A stretch of DNA of 9,592 nucleotides from Actinomycetota bacterium (GTDB lineage: Bacteria; Actinomycetota; Actinomycetes; S36-B12; UBA10799). The notes under the pieces were generated by a model, which saw nothing but the letters and a program-made list of their open reading frames with translations, made no database searches and was not told the origin of the DNA. A program made the translations under genes and the position numbers. The stretch is from NCBI GenBank assembly GCA_030837445.1, contig JAUPKM010000076.1, forward strand, positions 1 through 9,592, written 5' to 3'. Positions 1 through 6,115 of this stretch are shown one piece after another (positions within the stretch are counted from its first letter, which is position 1; every line of letters begins with the position of its first letter).

Positions 1-344
1 TGCTCGGCGACGCCCGGGACCACATCGACGGTAACGAACGGGATCGCCAGTTCGCCCACATCCCCGAACCCGCAGGGGCGGTGTACTGCTGGCACTGGGA
101 ATCCCCGGAGTTGACCGGGGCCGCCGGATGGCGCCGGGAGATCGAGGGCCGCGCCTGGCGGTTCGACGGCGTGTCGATCAACCTCGGCGGCTGGCAGCAC
201 GAGGACGGCACGGTGAAGTACTGGGTCGACATTGAGGCCAACTGCCAGTTGACGCCGGCCCAGGCGGGCGACGTGGCGGCGGCGATGGGTGAGGCGGCTG
301 CGGAGCTGGCACGGCTGTCGCAGCAATACCCGCCGTTCATGTAG
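1..344 (+). CDS. 3' part of a hypothetical protein gene, paralogue of the gene at 8325-8804
   Basis: The reading frame is open from the window edge (first full codon at base 3) to a TAG at 342-344, giving at least 113 residues; the true start lies outside the window. An ATG at 81 exists, but the copy at 8325-8804 shows the protein begins about 44 codons before the window edge. The visible part has a Trp/Tyr-rich centre (YCWHWESPELTG, WRFDGVSIN, GGWQHEDGT) followed by an Ala-rich helix (LTPAQAGDVAAAMGEAAAEL). Over about 106 aligned residues it differs from the other copy at 11 positions, all in the second two thirds; bases 1-103 equal 8458-8560 exactly. The last codons (QQYPPFM) do not match the other copy, so the 3' end has been replaced or has drifted. 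I do not recognise the family. It converges with the minus-strand block. Confidence 0.75.
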   Translation, partial: LGDARDHIDGNERDRQFAHIPEPAGAVYCWHWESPELTGAAGWRREIEGRAWRFDGVSINLGGWQHEDGTVKYWVDIEANCQLTPAQAGDVAAAMGEAAAELARLSQQYPPFM

Positions 345-384
345 TCGCGCTACCGTTCCACCAGAACGCCCCCGGCCAATCCCC

Positions 385-623
385 GCCATGATCTTCTTGC
401 GCTCGGCGCTGGTACGGATCTGCTCGGCCTGAGTGAACGCGTCGTTGAGGGTGACCGCACCGGCCACCACGTCGGCTGCGAGGTCGGGCTTGAAGTCGAG
501 GATGACGCCGGCTTGGTTCAGAAGGTTCTGCCAAGTCTTGCCATCGTTAATCCCGATATCGGTATTAACGACGCTGCCGCGCCTCCATCGCCCATCCTTG
601 CGCCGCCCGTCGGCCTCCAACAC
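385..623 (-). pseudogene. Fragment of a ParB-like / DNA-binding protein gene
   Basis: Directly downstream of the small terminase stop, in the same frame, a minus-strand frame opens with a possible GTG at 623. It encodes a stretch reading VLEADGRRKDGRWRRG, then TDIGINDGKTWQNLLNQAG, then KPDLAADVVAGAVTLNDAF and ERKKIMA. The pattern of a charged HTH-like part followed by PDLA..V..G..TL..A resembles the C-terminal half of ParB-like proteins of actinobacterial mobile DNA. That assignment is from memory and tentative. The recognisable part stops near base 385, after which the frame stays open but only reads the antisense of the plus-strand gene at 1-344. There is no ParB N-terminal nuclease-like domain. 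I read this as a remnant, truncated at both ends, whose left edge marks a recombination junction. Confidence 0.45.
545..570. repeat. 26-bp imperfect palindrome
   Basis: The arms CGTTAAT and ATTAACG flank a CCGATATCGG-type centre. Twelve of thirteen base pairs match, with one C/T mismatch at bases 552 and 563. It lies inside the ParB-like fragment. It could be an operator, a protein-binding site or a half-converted attachment site; nothing in the sequence decides between these. Confidence 0.6.
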
Positions 624-656
624 CCCGGCCGGGGGCGTTCCCTTGTTTCCGGGCGC

Positions 657-1133
657 TCAGCCCTTGCGCCGCCGGGCCATCAGCTCGTCGATCTTGCTGA
701 CCCGCTTCACCTCGGCGTAGCCCAGTTTCGAGCGGGCGGCGGGCGTGAACCCGCACTCGACCTCCATGCGGCGCATCTCGGCTTCGATACCGCGGATGTG
801 GGACAGCAGCGGATGCGGCCGCGGTTGGCCCTTGTAGCCCTCGACGGTGAACCCGTCGCGCTCCACCTGGGCGAGCATCTCGGCGCGGGCGTCGTGGCTC
901 TCGCACAGCCGGCGCATGATCAGCAGGTCGAACTCCGGCGATAACCAGGCCCGGCCCGCGGTCCAGAGCCGCTGCCATTCGGCGACGCCGGCGGGCTTCA
1001 GCGAATCCGGCGGGTCGGGCGCACCGGCGGCAGCGGCCAGGCCGACCACCTCGGGTAGGCGTCGCCCACCCGCGTCCCGGCCGGGTGAGCGGCCGGTCAG
1101 GCGCTTCTGGTCGACCGGTTTCCTGGGTGGCAT
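657..1133 (-). CDS. Phage terminase small subunit, P27 family
   Basis: The 158-aa product starts MPPRKPVDQKRL and has the P27-type pattern. A Pro/Gly-rich basic N-terminus is followed by PDSLKPAGVAEWQRLW, an acidic/helical segment (SPEFDLLIMRRLCESHDARAEML), a segment reading VEGYKGQPRPHPLLSHIRGIEAEM, and a basic C-terminus (ELMARRRKG). In this family the small subunit recognises phage DNA and delivers it to the large terminase ATPase for packaging into the procapsid. The ATG at 1133 has a strong ribosome binding site, GGGAGGA, 4-5 bases upstream. The gene follows the capsid gene after a 200-bp gap containing a 13-bp hairpin, so it may be transcribed or tuned separately. No large terminase gene is present in the window, so packaging would need one supplied from elsewhere. 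Confidence 0.8.
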   Translation of the reverse strand: MPPRKPVDQKRLTGRSPGRDAGGRRLPEVVGLAAAAGAPDPPDSLKPAGVAEWQRLWTAGRAWLSPEFDLLIMRRLCESHDARAEMLAQVERDGFTVEGYKGQPRPHPLLSHIRGIEAEMRRMEVECGFTPAARSKLGYAEVKRVSKIDELMARRRKG

Positions 1134-1243
1134 GGGGTCCTCCCTGGTGGTTTTTCGATTCGTGTTGAGACGATGCGCGCAAGCCTGACCGGGGGTTCCC
1201 TGGGGTCCTGGCGTTCACGATGGCGACCCCGCCCCCGGGTGGA

Positions 1244-1284
1244 CCGGCCGGGTTGCCCTGAGCGATGGAAAGCAACCCGGCCGG
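1244..1284 (-). terminator. 13-bp GC-rich hairpin between capsid and small terminase genes
   Basis: Bases 1244-1256 and 1272-1284 are perfect inverted repeats (CCGGCCGGGTTGC) with a 15-base loop. The hairpin is about 50 bases past the capsid stop, in the leftward direction of transcription. No T-run follows, which is common for mycobacterial stem-loops. It may terminate or attenuate transcription of the head operon, or act as an RNA-stability element. The rest of the 1134-1333 gap holds the terminase ribosome binding site and no convincing ORF. Confidence 0.5.
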
Positions 1285-1333
1285 GCCCGATTCGCCCGCG
1301 CCACCTCCGGTTATGGCAGGCGCAGGCGAAGCC

Positions 1334-2761
1334 TTAGGCGGTCGTCGCCACGTTGAGGATCTTCAGGGCCGCATCGTTGATGCAGTCCGACCCGTAGCGG
1401 CCCCACAGCCACGCTCCGCGCTGGCCGGTGGGCCGGCGGTTGGCCCCGACGATGTGGGGCACCAGTTCGATCTGGGCACCGACGCGCAGGGTGACCGTGA
1501 AGGCCGAGAAGTCGCCGTAGATGACCGCGTAGTTCGCCTCAGTGGCCGCCGGGTTCACCACGGCATCCATGACGCTGTTCTCGTGCACCGGACGGCCGAG
1601 CAGGCTCGGCGGGGTGTTGTGCAGTCCGGGGAACTTCAAGGCACCCGCGCCGGTCTCGAACTGCCGCGCAGCGTTGAGGATCGCCAGCGACGCCATGAAC
1701 CGTGCGTTGGGCTGGTAGCGCGGGCCGAGGGCGTTCTGCAACTTGTAGAAGTCGCTGGCGGCCAGGGCCTCGGAGCCGTCGCTAGTGACGATGGAGCTGC
1801 CGCCCGCCGATGCGGCCAGGGCGGTGACGATGCCGGTGGGCTGGCCGTCGCCCGACCCGGTAGTCAGGGCAGTGGCGAGCAGGGTTTCGGCGGCGTCGAA
1901 CAACACCGTGCCCAACTGCTGTAGCAGGTTCACCGCGTCGCCTTCCAGCTCCACGCTGTAGGGCGCGAACGCCGACATCTTGTGGGCCGGGATGGTCGGG
2001 GAGGCCAGGACGGGCGTGGCCTCGGCGGCCTCGGCGGCCTCGGCCAGCCACTCCGCGGACACACCCGCGGTGTTGATCCCCGACCACACGTCGGAGGTCG
2101 TGGGGATCACCCGGGCGATGTCGAGCAGCGGCACGTTGGTGCCGCCGTTGGTCAGCCGGATCGAGTAGTCGACCTCCAGTGGGGCGAGATACCCGCCGGC
2201 GGTGTCGGTCAGGCTCATGGCGCGCTCGGAGTTGATGGCCGTCGCTGCCCGCCACGCCTCGGACTCCGGGGCCGTCCAGCTCAGATGCCCGTCCTCGGGG
2301 TTGGCGACCCGCTTGGCGAAGGCGTTGCGGTAGTGCTCGGAGCCGGCCACGGCGGCCCAGCGGGCAGCCCAGGAACGCGACCGTGCCGAACCGTGCTCGA
2401 CCAGCCCTTCGACCAGCTCGGCCGAGTCGGCGGGCAGGGTGCCCGCGCTGACGTGGCGCTCCAGGGTGCGCAGTGCGGCGTCGCGCTGCCGGGTCGCCGG
2501 GGAACGGTCCTCCTGGTCGCGGTAGCGGTCACCGCTCACGCCGGACCCCTCGCCCTCAGTCAGGTAACGCCCGGAGCGGACACCGTCGAGGATGTCGCGG
2601 GCGGCCTCGTCGTCGCGGCGCAGCTGGTCGGCGCGGCGGGTGAGCGCGGCGAACCGTTCGGCGTCGGCGCCGGCCAGGTCGCCGTCGGTGTTGTCGAGCA
2701 GCTCCGAGGCGGCGGCACGCACCTGGGGCAGGGTCATCTGGGCAATGGCAATGTCAGTCAT
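1334..2761 (-). CDS. Phage major capsid protein, HK97 fold
   Basis: The chosen start, ATG at 2761, gives 475 aa. It is preceded by GGTGA five bases upstream and lies four bases after the protease stop. A start at 2863 would add a Pro/Arg-rich tail inside the protease gene and is unlikely. Residues ~1-120 are a charged helical region (LRAAASELLD-like start, RADQLRRDDEAARDILDG) typical of the delta/scaffold domain that the protease removes. The shell domain follows, with TDTAGGYLAPLEVDYSIRL, PLLDIARVIPT and an Ala-rich WLAEAAEAAEATP loop. It also has the KMSAFAPYSVELEGDAVNLL segment, a GSGDGQPTGIV motif, LLGRPVHENSVMDA, and a C-terminal IYGDFSAFTVTLRVG..IELVPH strand pattern. These are hallmarks of the Phage_capsid family. 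The protein would assemble into the icosahedral procapsid. Neighbouring protease and terminase genes support the assignment. Confidence 0.92.
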   Translation of the reverse strand: MTDIAIAQMTLPQVRAAASELLDNTDGDLAGADAERFAALTRRADQLRRDDEAARDILDGVRSGRYLTEGEGSGVSGDRYRDQEDRSPATRQRDAALRTLERHVSAGTLPADSAELVEGLVEHGSARSRSWAARWAAVAGSEHYRNAFAKRVANPEDGHLSWTAPESEAWRAATAINSERAMSLTDTAGGYLAPLEVDYSIRLTNGGTNVPLLDIARVIPTTSDVWSGINTAGVSAEWLAEAAEAAEATPVLASPTIPAHKMSAFAPYSVELEGDAVNLLQQLGTVLFDAAETLLATALTTGSGDGQPTGIVTALAASAGGSSIVTSDGSEALAASDFYKLQNALGPRYQPNARFMASLAILNAARQFETGAGALKFPGLHNTPPSLLGRPVHENSVMDAVVNPAATEANYAVIYGDFSAFTVTLRVGAQIELVPHIVGANRRPTGQRGAWLWGRYGSDCINDAALKILNVATTA

Positions 2762-2765
2762 GGAT

Positions 2766-3296
2766 TCACCAATCGAGAGTGGCCAGCCGCGCCTGGGCGA
2801 CCGACCGGGGGATGAACAGGGGGGATTGCTGCGAGCGCACGCCGGCGATCTCGGCACCGGCATAGGCGGGCAGGCCCACGAGGGAGACCTCCATCAGGGC
2901 GGCCTCGGTACGCACCGTCACGCCGTCCTCGACGTGCTCGCGGATACCGCGGAACCCGACGCTGAAGGCGTCCACCGTGCCCGAACGGACCAGCTCCAGG
3001 GCGTCGTCGCCGTCACGGGTGGCGGCGATGTCGAACGCGACGTGAAGGCCGTCGGACTCCTCGCGCAACTCGGCAGCCCGACCTATCGGCAGCCGGCGGG
3101 TGTTGTGGGAGTCGAACAGCCGGACCTTGTCGCCGCGCTCGCGGATCGACCGGGCGAACGCGCCAGGGGCGAACCGCTCCGGGTAGGGCTTGCCGCCGTC
3201 GGACACCTCGGCGACCACACCGTAGGGCACTGCGATGCCGTGGACGGTGCGCCCGGAACCGGGGGAAACGTCAGATGTGCGGAACAGGATCGTCAT
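2766..3296 (-). CDS. HK97-family prohead protease
   Basis: The ATG at 3296 is chosen because AAGGTGA lies four bases upstream and because the product then starts MTILFRTSDV, a normal beginning for the family; the longer frame to 3419 adds a basic non-homologous leader. The 176-aa product has the conserved order GIAVPYG, PYPERFAPGAF, the histidine in LFDSHNTRRLPIGR (H64), the serine in VDAFSVGFRG (S112) and LMEVSLVGLPAYAGAEI (E136). These fit the His-Ser-acid catalytic set of the herpesvirus/HK97 protease fold. It would cleave the N-terminal delta domain of the capsid protein during head maturation. The length is normal for a stand-alone enzyme. It is followed directly by the capsid gene, whose ribosome binding site overlaps the protease stop codon. 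Confidence 0.9.
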   Translation of the reverse strand: MTILFRTSDVSPGSGRTVHGIAVPYGVVAEVSDGGKPYPERFAPGAFARSIRERGDKVRLFDSHNTRRLPIGRAAELREESDGLHVAFDIAATRDGDDALELVRSGTVDAFSVGFRGIREHVEDGVTVRTEAALMEVSLVGLPAYAGAEIAGVRSQQSPLFIPRSVAQARLATLDW

Positions 3297-3390
3297 GCGG
3301 TCACCTTGAATGGACGTGCGGATTCGCTTGCGTCGCATGGTGACCCGCGATGTCCGGGAGGACCGCCCCCTGGCGGTGGCCGGCGCTGCG

Positions 3391-3419
3391 GTGATACCGA
3401 GCTGGCACAAGCGTACCAA
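3391..3419 (-). promoter_or_regulatory. Possible promoter of the head operon
   Basis: In the 130-bp gap between the 97-aa gene and the protease gene, the minus strand reads TTGGTA, a 17-base spacer, then TATCAC. The spacing is ideal, but the -10 lacks the final T of the mycobacterial TANNNT pattern. If active it would uncouple head gene expression from the regulatory/replication operon. It is a weak call from sequence match alone. Confidence 0.3.
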
Positions 3420-3426
3420 AATGGCG

Positions 3427-3720
3427 TCACAGCGCCGCCAATTCTTGCGCCAGACGGTGCTCGCGGGCGATCTCGTCGAGGACCGCCAGGCGCTCCGCGG
3501 ACTCCGTGGCGGTGCGGTAGGGATTCCACCAGCGCGACACCCACACGAACATGGCCGTGGAGATGTCGGCGGCGACGGGGTCGCGCTGCTCGGCGTCGCG
3601 CAGCATCCGGCAGGTGATGGGCACCGATTCAGGATGGAACCCGACGGCGATGAACGCCTGCCTGGCCCAGTTCAGATACCGCGCCCGGCGGGCGTATTCG
3701 TCAGGTTGGTCGTCGGTCAC
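3427..3720 (-). CDS. Hypothetical 97-aa protein of the element
   Basis: A GTG start at 3720 overlaps the stop of the WhiB-like gene (GTGA), which implies translational coupling. The product begins MTDDQPDEYARRARYLNWAR and is acidic and helical, with an aromatic centre (FVWVSRWWNPYRTATESAERL) and a charged C-terminal helix (DEIAREHRLAQELAAL). There are no cysteine motifs, signal peptide or membrane segment. I do not recognise the family. Its place, last in the early operon and just upstream of the head genes, is where phiRv1-type elements carry small uncharacterised proteins. The 130-bp gap after it is the largest break in the leftward gene series between the excisionase-like gene and the protease. 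Confidence 0.75.
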   Translation of the reverse strand: MTDDQPDEYARRARYLNWARQAFIAVGFHPESVPITCRMLRDAEQRDPVAADISTAMFVWVSRWWNPYRTATESAERLAVLDEIAREHRLAQELAAL

Positions 3721-4007
3721 GGCTGCTCAACTTTCACTCGGAGGTCTCGGAGGTTGCGGTGGTAGGTGCGCCCGGCCACCACACCGGCGGGGCGCTGCGA
3801 CGGTTTGAGGCTGTCGAGCCAGGATCCGCACTGCTCGAGGGCCGGGCACCGCTGGCACAGGCCGATGGCCTGGCGGTGACGTGCCTCGACGGTGTCGGCG
3901 GGTTCGCCCTGGGCGGCGTCATCGAACAGGTGGCTGCGGCCACGGCACCGGGCGCCGGGCAACGCCGGGGTGCCGATGGCAGCGAACAGGCTGCCGATAG
4001 CGGTCAT
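3717..4007 (-). CDS. WhiB-like (Wbl) iron-sulphur protein
   Basis: The 96-aa product has four cysteines in the Wbl arrangement: C21, then C51-x2-C54-x5-C60 (CQRCPALEQC). A Gly-containing turn, AGVVAGRTY (residues 74-82), and a basic tail (HRNLRDLRVK) follow. Wbl proteins are actinobacterial [4Fe-4S] proteins that bind the primary sigma factor and alter transcription, and phage-borne members are known (for example in mycobacteriophage TM4). The turn here is GVVAGR rather than the common G[VI]WGG, so it is a divergent member. The ATG overlaps the stop of the DUF3631 gene (ATGA) and the stop overlaps the next start. A likely role is control of element or host promoters; the target cannot be read from the sequence. 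Confidence 0.82.
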   Translation of the reverse strand: MTAIGSLFAAIGTPALPGARCRGRSHLFDDAAQGEPADTVEARHRQAIGLCQRCPALEQCGSWLDSLKPSQRPAGVVAGRTYHRNLRDLRVKVEQP

Positions 4008-5326
4008 ATGAGGGTCACCGCCTCGGCGGCCGCGGCATTGCGTTCACAGTCCCAGTGCATGAGGCGGCCATCGGGGACGCCGCCGAACCCACAGTCCGGG
4101 CAGGGCTGCGATTTATCCGCTACATCCGCTACACGTGCTCCACCGGCGGCCGGTTCTGGCGCGGATGTAGCGGATGTAGCGGATGTAGCGGATTGCGGGG
4201 GGAGGTAGCGCGACCATGCATCGGTGAACTGGGCGACCACATATCCGCGCAATCCGCGCTCCCCGGCGTGCAGCTTTGAACCGATGTTGTACTTCGCCAA
4301 CCGCTGCGACAATCCCCGGCCGTCCAGTGGTTCACCCCGGCGGATGGTCGGCCACGGCGACTCATCCATCTGGTTGAGTCCGTGCAGGAGCTGCTCGGTG
4401 GTCAACCGGTCCACGCCGAGGTTGGTGAACACTTCGCGGATGTCGCGCAGGAGAAGTACGCCGATGCTCGGGGCACGTTCCTTGGATGCCGCTACAAGTG
4501 CTACAGCCGCTCCACGCGCCCGTTGCGGCCAGTCCCTTCCGGCCAGGTCGGCCACCGCCAGCAGCGCCTCCCAGACGTCAGCGTCACGGTCGGCGATTGA
4601 CTCGGGCATGTCCGGCCAGAAGTCACCGCCGGCCAGGCGCCCGGCCACACTGGCGGCCCATGCTGCGATGCGCTGATGCAGCCGGTTCGCCTCGGGTCCA
4701 TTGATCCGCAGCCGCCAAGGTTCCACGACTTCCCCGGGAGCCCGGCGGCGCATCCGCACCACGATCGAGCGGGACATGATCGTGTCGGGCAGATCGTCCA
4801 GACCGGCCAGGGCCACCGCGCAGTAGGCGGGCAGTTCCTCGGTCTCCACGATCTTGCCGCGCACCACGCACCGGCCCGCGGTGGCACCCTTGCGGTGGCC
4901 GGCGTTCAACATTCCGCGGATGTCCTCGTTGTCCTTGGCCTTCGGCCCGAACACCGTGTCGATCTCGTCATAGAGAATCGTGGGCGGGCCCGCATCGTCG
5001 GAAACCTTGCGGAACAGGTACGCCGGGGTGGTGTTCACCGCGTGCACCGGCCGCGGCACCAACGGCTCGGTGACCTCCAGTGCGCGAGACTTCCCCGAAC
5101 CGGGTTCTGGCGACAGGAACGCAATCCGCGGTGTCGACTCCCAGGCGTCCATTAGCCAGGCGTGGACAATCCACAGGGCGTGCGCCACCCGGGCGGCTTC
5201 ACTGGGATAGGCGACGAACCGGGCCAGGAACGCACTCACCGCGTCGAGCACCTGGGCGCCGTCCGGGTTGTCGTCGGCGATCCACTCGCGCAGCTCATCG
5301 GCGCGGTCATCGTGATGGTTTGTCAT
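4004..5326 (-). CDS. DUF3631-domain AAA-type ATPase, probable replication protein
   Basis: The 440-aa product starts at an ATG abutting the stop of the DUF2742-like gene. It has a Walker A motif, LSPEPGSGKSRALE (residues 71-84), and a Walker B-like TILYDEIDTVFG (116-127). An arginine-finger/sensor region, MSRSIVVRMRRR (184-195), follows. After it comes the DUF3631 region (~200-372), with YNIGSKL and ERGLRGYVVAQFTDAWSRYL near its end. The C-terminus carries a low-complexity SATSATSATSA stretch (379-389) and a possible zinc knuckle, CPDC...HWDC (C409, C412, H424, C427). DUF3631 proteins are common in actinobacterial phages and plasmids and in phiRv1-like elements, where they are thought to act as replicative helicase/primase-type ATPases. 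The primase part is not obvious here, so I call only the ATPase. Position after excisionase-type genes fits early replication. Confidence 0.85.
   Translation of the reverse strand: MTNHHDDRADELREWIADDNPDGAQVLDAVSAFLARFVAYPSEAARVAHALWIVHAWLMDAWESTPRIAFLSPEPGSGKSRALEVTEPLVPRPVHAVNTTPAYLFRKVSDDAGPPTILYDEIDTVFGPKAKDNEDIRGMLNAGHRKGATAGRCVVRGKIVETEELPAYCAVALAGLDDLPDTIMSRSIVVRMRRRAPGEVVEPWRLRINGPEANRLHQRIAAWAASVAGRLAGGDFWPDMPESIADRDADVWEALLAVADLAGRDWPQRARGAAVALVAASKERAPSIGVLLLRDIREVFTNLGVDRLTTEQLLHGLNQMDESPWPTIRRGEPLDGRGLSQRLAKYNIGSKLHAGERGLRGYVVAQFTDAWSRYLPPQSATSATSATSAPEPAAGGARVADVADKSQPCPDCGFGGVPDGRLMHWDCERNAAAAEAVTLI
4115..4193. repeat. 9-bp tandem repeats plus 19-bp inverted repeat in the ATPase gene
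   Basis: GCGGATGTA is repeated three times without gaps at 4161-4187, followed by a partial copy. The reverse complement of the same unit occurs 40 bases away, so 4115-4133 and 4175-4193 are perfect 19-bp inverted repeats. On the coding strand they encode ADVAD and SATSATSATSA. The structure lies in a disordered linker before the cysteine-rich C-terminus. Confidence 0.9.
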
Positions 5327-5650
5327 CTACCGCACCGCCTTCCGTACCGCCCACGGGTTCGCCTCGCGAAACGCGGCGAGCTGTCGAACCTCACGCGCTA
5401 CCGCGGGCCAATCCGCAGCCCCGGCAATAGCTTTCGACGCCTCGGCGCGGGCCTCCTGGGCGGTCTCCATCCGTAACACGTGATGTTCACCGGCGACGGC
5501 CAGGGCGATCAGCTTGCGCGGGTCGCCGTCGTCCAGTCCGCACCATGCCGGGGTGCCGGCCGTCGGCAGATCGTTGAACCGGGCCACCAGCGCGGTGATG
5601 AACTCATGGCAGGGCCACCAGGACACCGCGCGGGAATCGGTCCTAGTCAT
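5327..5650 (-). CDS. DUF2742-like protein
   Basis: The 107-aa product starts at an ATG (5650) that overlaps the stop of the preceding gene by eight bases. It begins MTRTDSRAVSWWPCHEF and contains GTPAWCGLDDGDPRKLIAL (~33-51) and a segment reading VLRMETAQEARAEASKAIAGA. It ends with WPAVAREVRQLAAFREANPW. The SWW..HEF start and the GTPAWC.LDD.DP motif match my memory of the DUF2742 family found in mycobacterial prophage-like elements including phiRv1. The function is unknown. It sits immediately before the DUF3631 ATPase (stop and start codons touch), so the two are almost certainly co-translated and may work together in replication. Confidence 0.72.
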   Translation of the reverse strand: MTRTDSRAVSWWPCHEFITALVARFNDLPTAGTPAWCGLDDGDPRKLIALAVAGEHHVLRMETAQEARAEASKAIAGAADWPAVAREVRQLAAFREANPWAVRKAVR

Positions 5651-5942
5651 CGGCCACCGCCTTCGCCGCGCACTTCGGGCCGCGCAGCCGGGCCAGACTC
5701 GCCGCCGAGGTGATCGGATGCCCGCAGTCGAGGCAGCGCATGGCGATGCCGTATCCGGCCGCCTTGAGAACCGCTGCGGCCTGGGCGACGGTGCGCTCCT
5801 CGGCGGTCGGGGCGGCGAACCCATCCTGGCGGCGGTAAAGGCGGATAGAATCGACAGTGCCGGTGTCGTGGTGGGCGTCGGTGGTGGTGGTGAATCTCGA
5901 GGTGGCCGGGCTGTCAGCAGCCCGGCCACTTCTTTTCGTCAT
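5643..5942 (-). CDS. DUF6011-like small zinc-binding protein
   Basis: The ATG at 5942 forms an ATGA overlap with the preceding 58-aa gene, which fixes the start; the longer open frame to 6227 has no coding character upstream. The 99-aa product has a Thr/His-rich N-terminus (FTTTTDAHHDTGTVDS). A helical middle follows (TVAQAAAVLKAAGYG). The C-terminal module is MRCLDCGHPITSAASLARLRGPKC, with cysteines at 70, 73 and 91. The CxxCGxPI...S...G..C pattern is that of DUF6011-type zinc ribbons, found in many actinobacterial phage proteins of unknown function. The codons just after the start form a 12-bp hairpin. A DNA- or protein-binding role is plausible but not shown. Confidence 0.72.
   Translation of the reverse strand: MTKRSGRAADSPATSRFTTTTDAHHDTGTVDSIRLYRRQDGFAAPTAEERTVAQAAAVLKAAGYGIAMRCLDCGHPITSAASLARLRGPKCAAKAVADD
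5902..5929 (+). terminator. Perfect 12-bp hairpin followed by a T-rich run on the plus strand
   Basis: GTGGCCGGGCTG (5902-5913) and CAGCCCGGCCAC (5918-5929) flank a 4-base loop and are followed by TTCTTTT on the plus strand. This is textbook intrinsic terminator form for rightward transcription, yet no rightward gene ends here. It may stop antisense transcription. On the minus strand the same hairpin lies 13 bases after the DUF6011-like start codon, where it could affect translation of that gene. Confidence 0.6.
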
Positions 5943-6115
5943 CGGGCACCACCGGCCATGAGTAGTGCCGTGATGCGCTGCGCCGCATCGGCAGTCAGTT
6001 CCGGCGCGGCAGCGACGTTGCGCCGTACCGCTTCTTGCGCTGTGGGACTGAGCTTCGCCATCCACGACGCCGTTCCGTGGCTTCCTCCGGGTCGCGCGGC
6101 GGGTGCGGCTCTCAT
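5939..6115 (-). CDS. 58-aa hypothetical protein
   Basis: A short frame runs from ATG 6115 to TGA 5939. Its start overlaps the excisionase-like stop (ATGA) and its stop overlaps the start of the DUF6011-like gene (ATGA), which is strong support for a real gene. The product begins MRAAPAARPGGSHGTASWMAKL and ends with a helical segment, AQEAVRRNVAAAPELTADAA, then QRITALLMAGGAR. The RRNVAAAPELT...A..ITALL pattern resembles small proteins I recall from actinobacterial phages and phiRv1-type elements. No function is known. An internal ATG at codon 19 could give a 40-aa form. The longer overlapping frame in another phase (to 6227) lacks coding character. Confidence 0.72.
   Translation of the reverse strand: MRAAPAARPGGSHGTASWMAKLSPTAQEAVRRNVAAAPELTADAAQRITALLMAGGAR

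Noticed and set aside
2005..2045. Repeated CTCGGCGGC units in the capsid gene as a regulatory repeat
   Set aside because: They encode the Ala/Glu-rich AEAAEAAEA segment of the capsid protein and are explained by codon bias.
1334..2863. Longer start for the capsid gene at 2863
   Set aside because: The added 34 residues are Pro/Arg-rich, lie inside the protease gene, and ATG 2761 has a proper ribosome binding site directly after the protease stop.
5327..5929. 200-aa frame extending the DUF2742-like gene upstream
   Set aside because: The upstream part is Pro/Arg shadow sequence over the DUF6011-like gene; the family-like start SWW..HEF follows ATG 5650.
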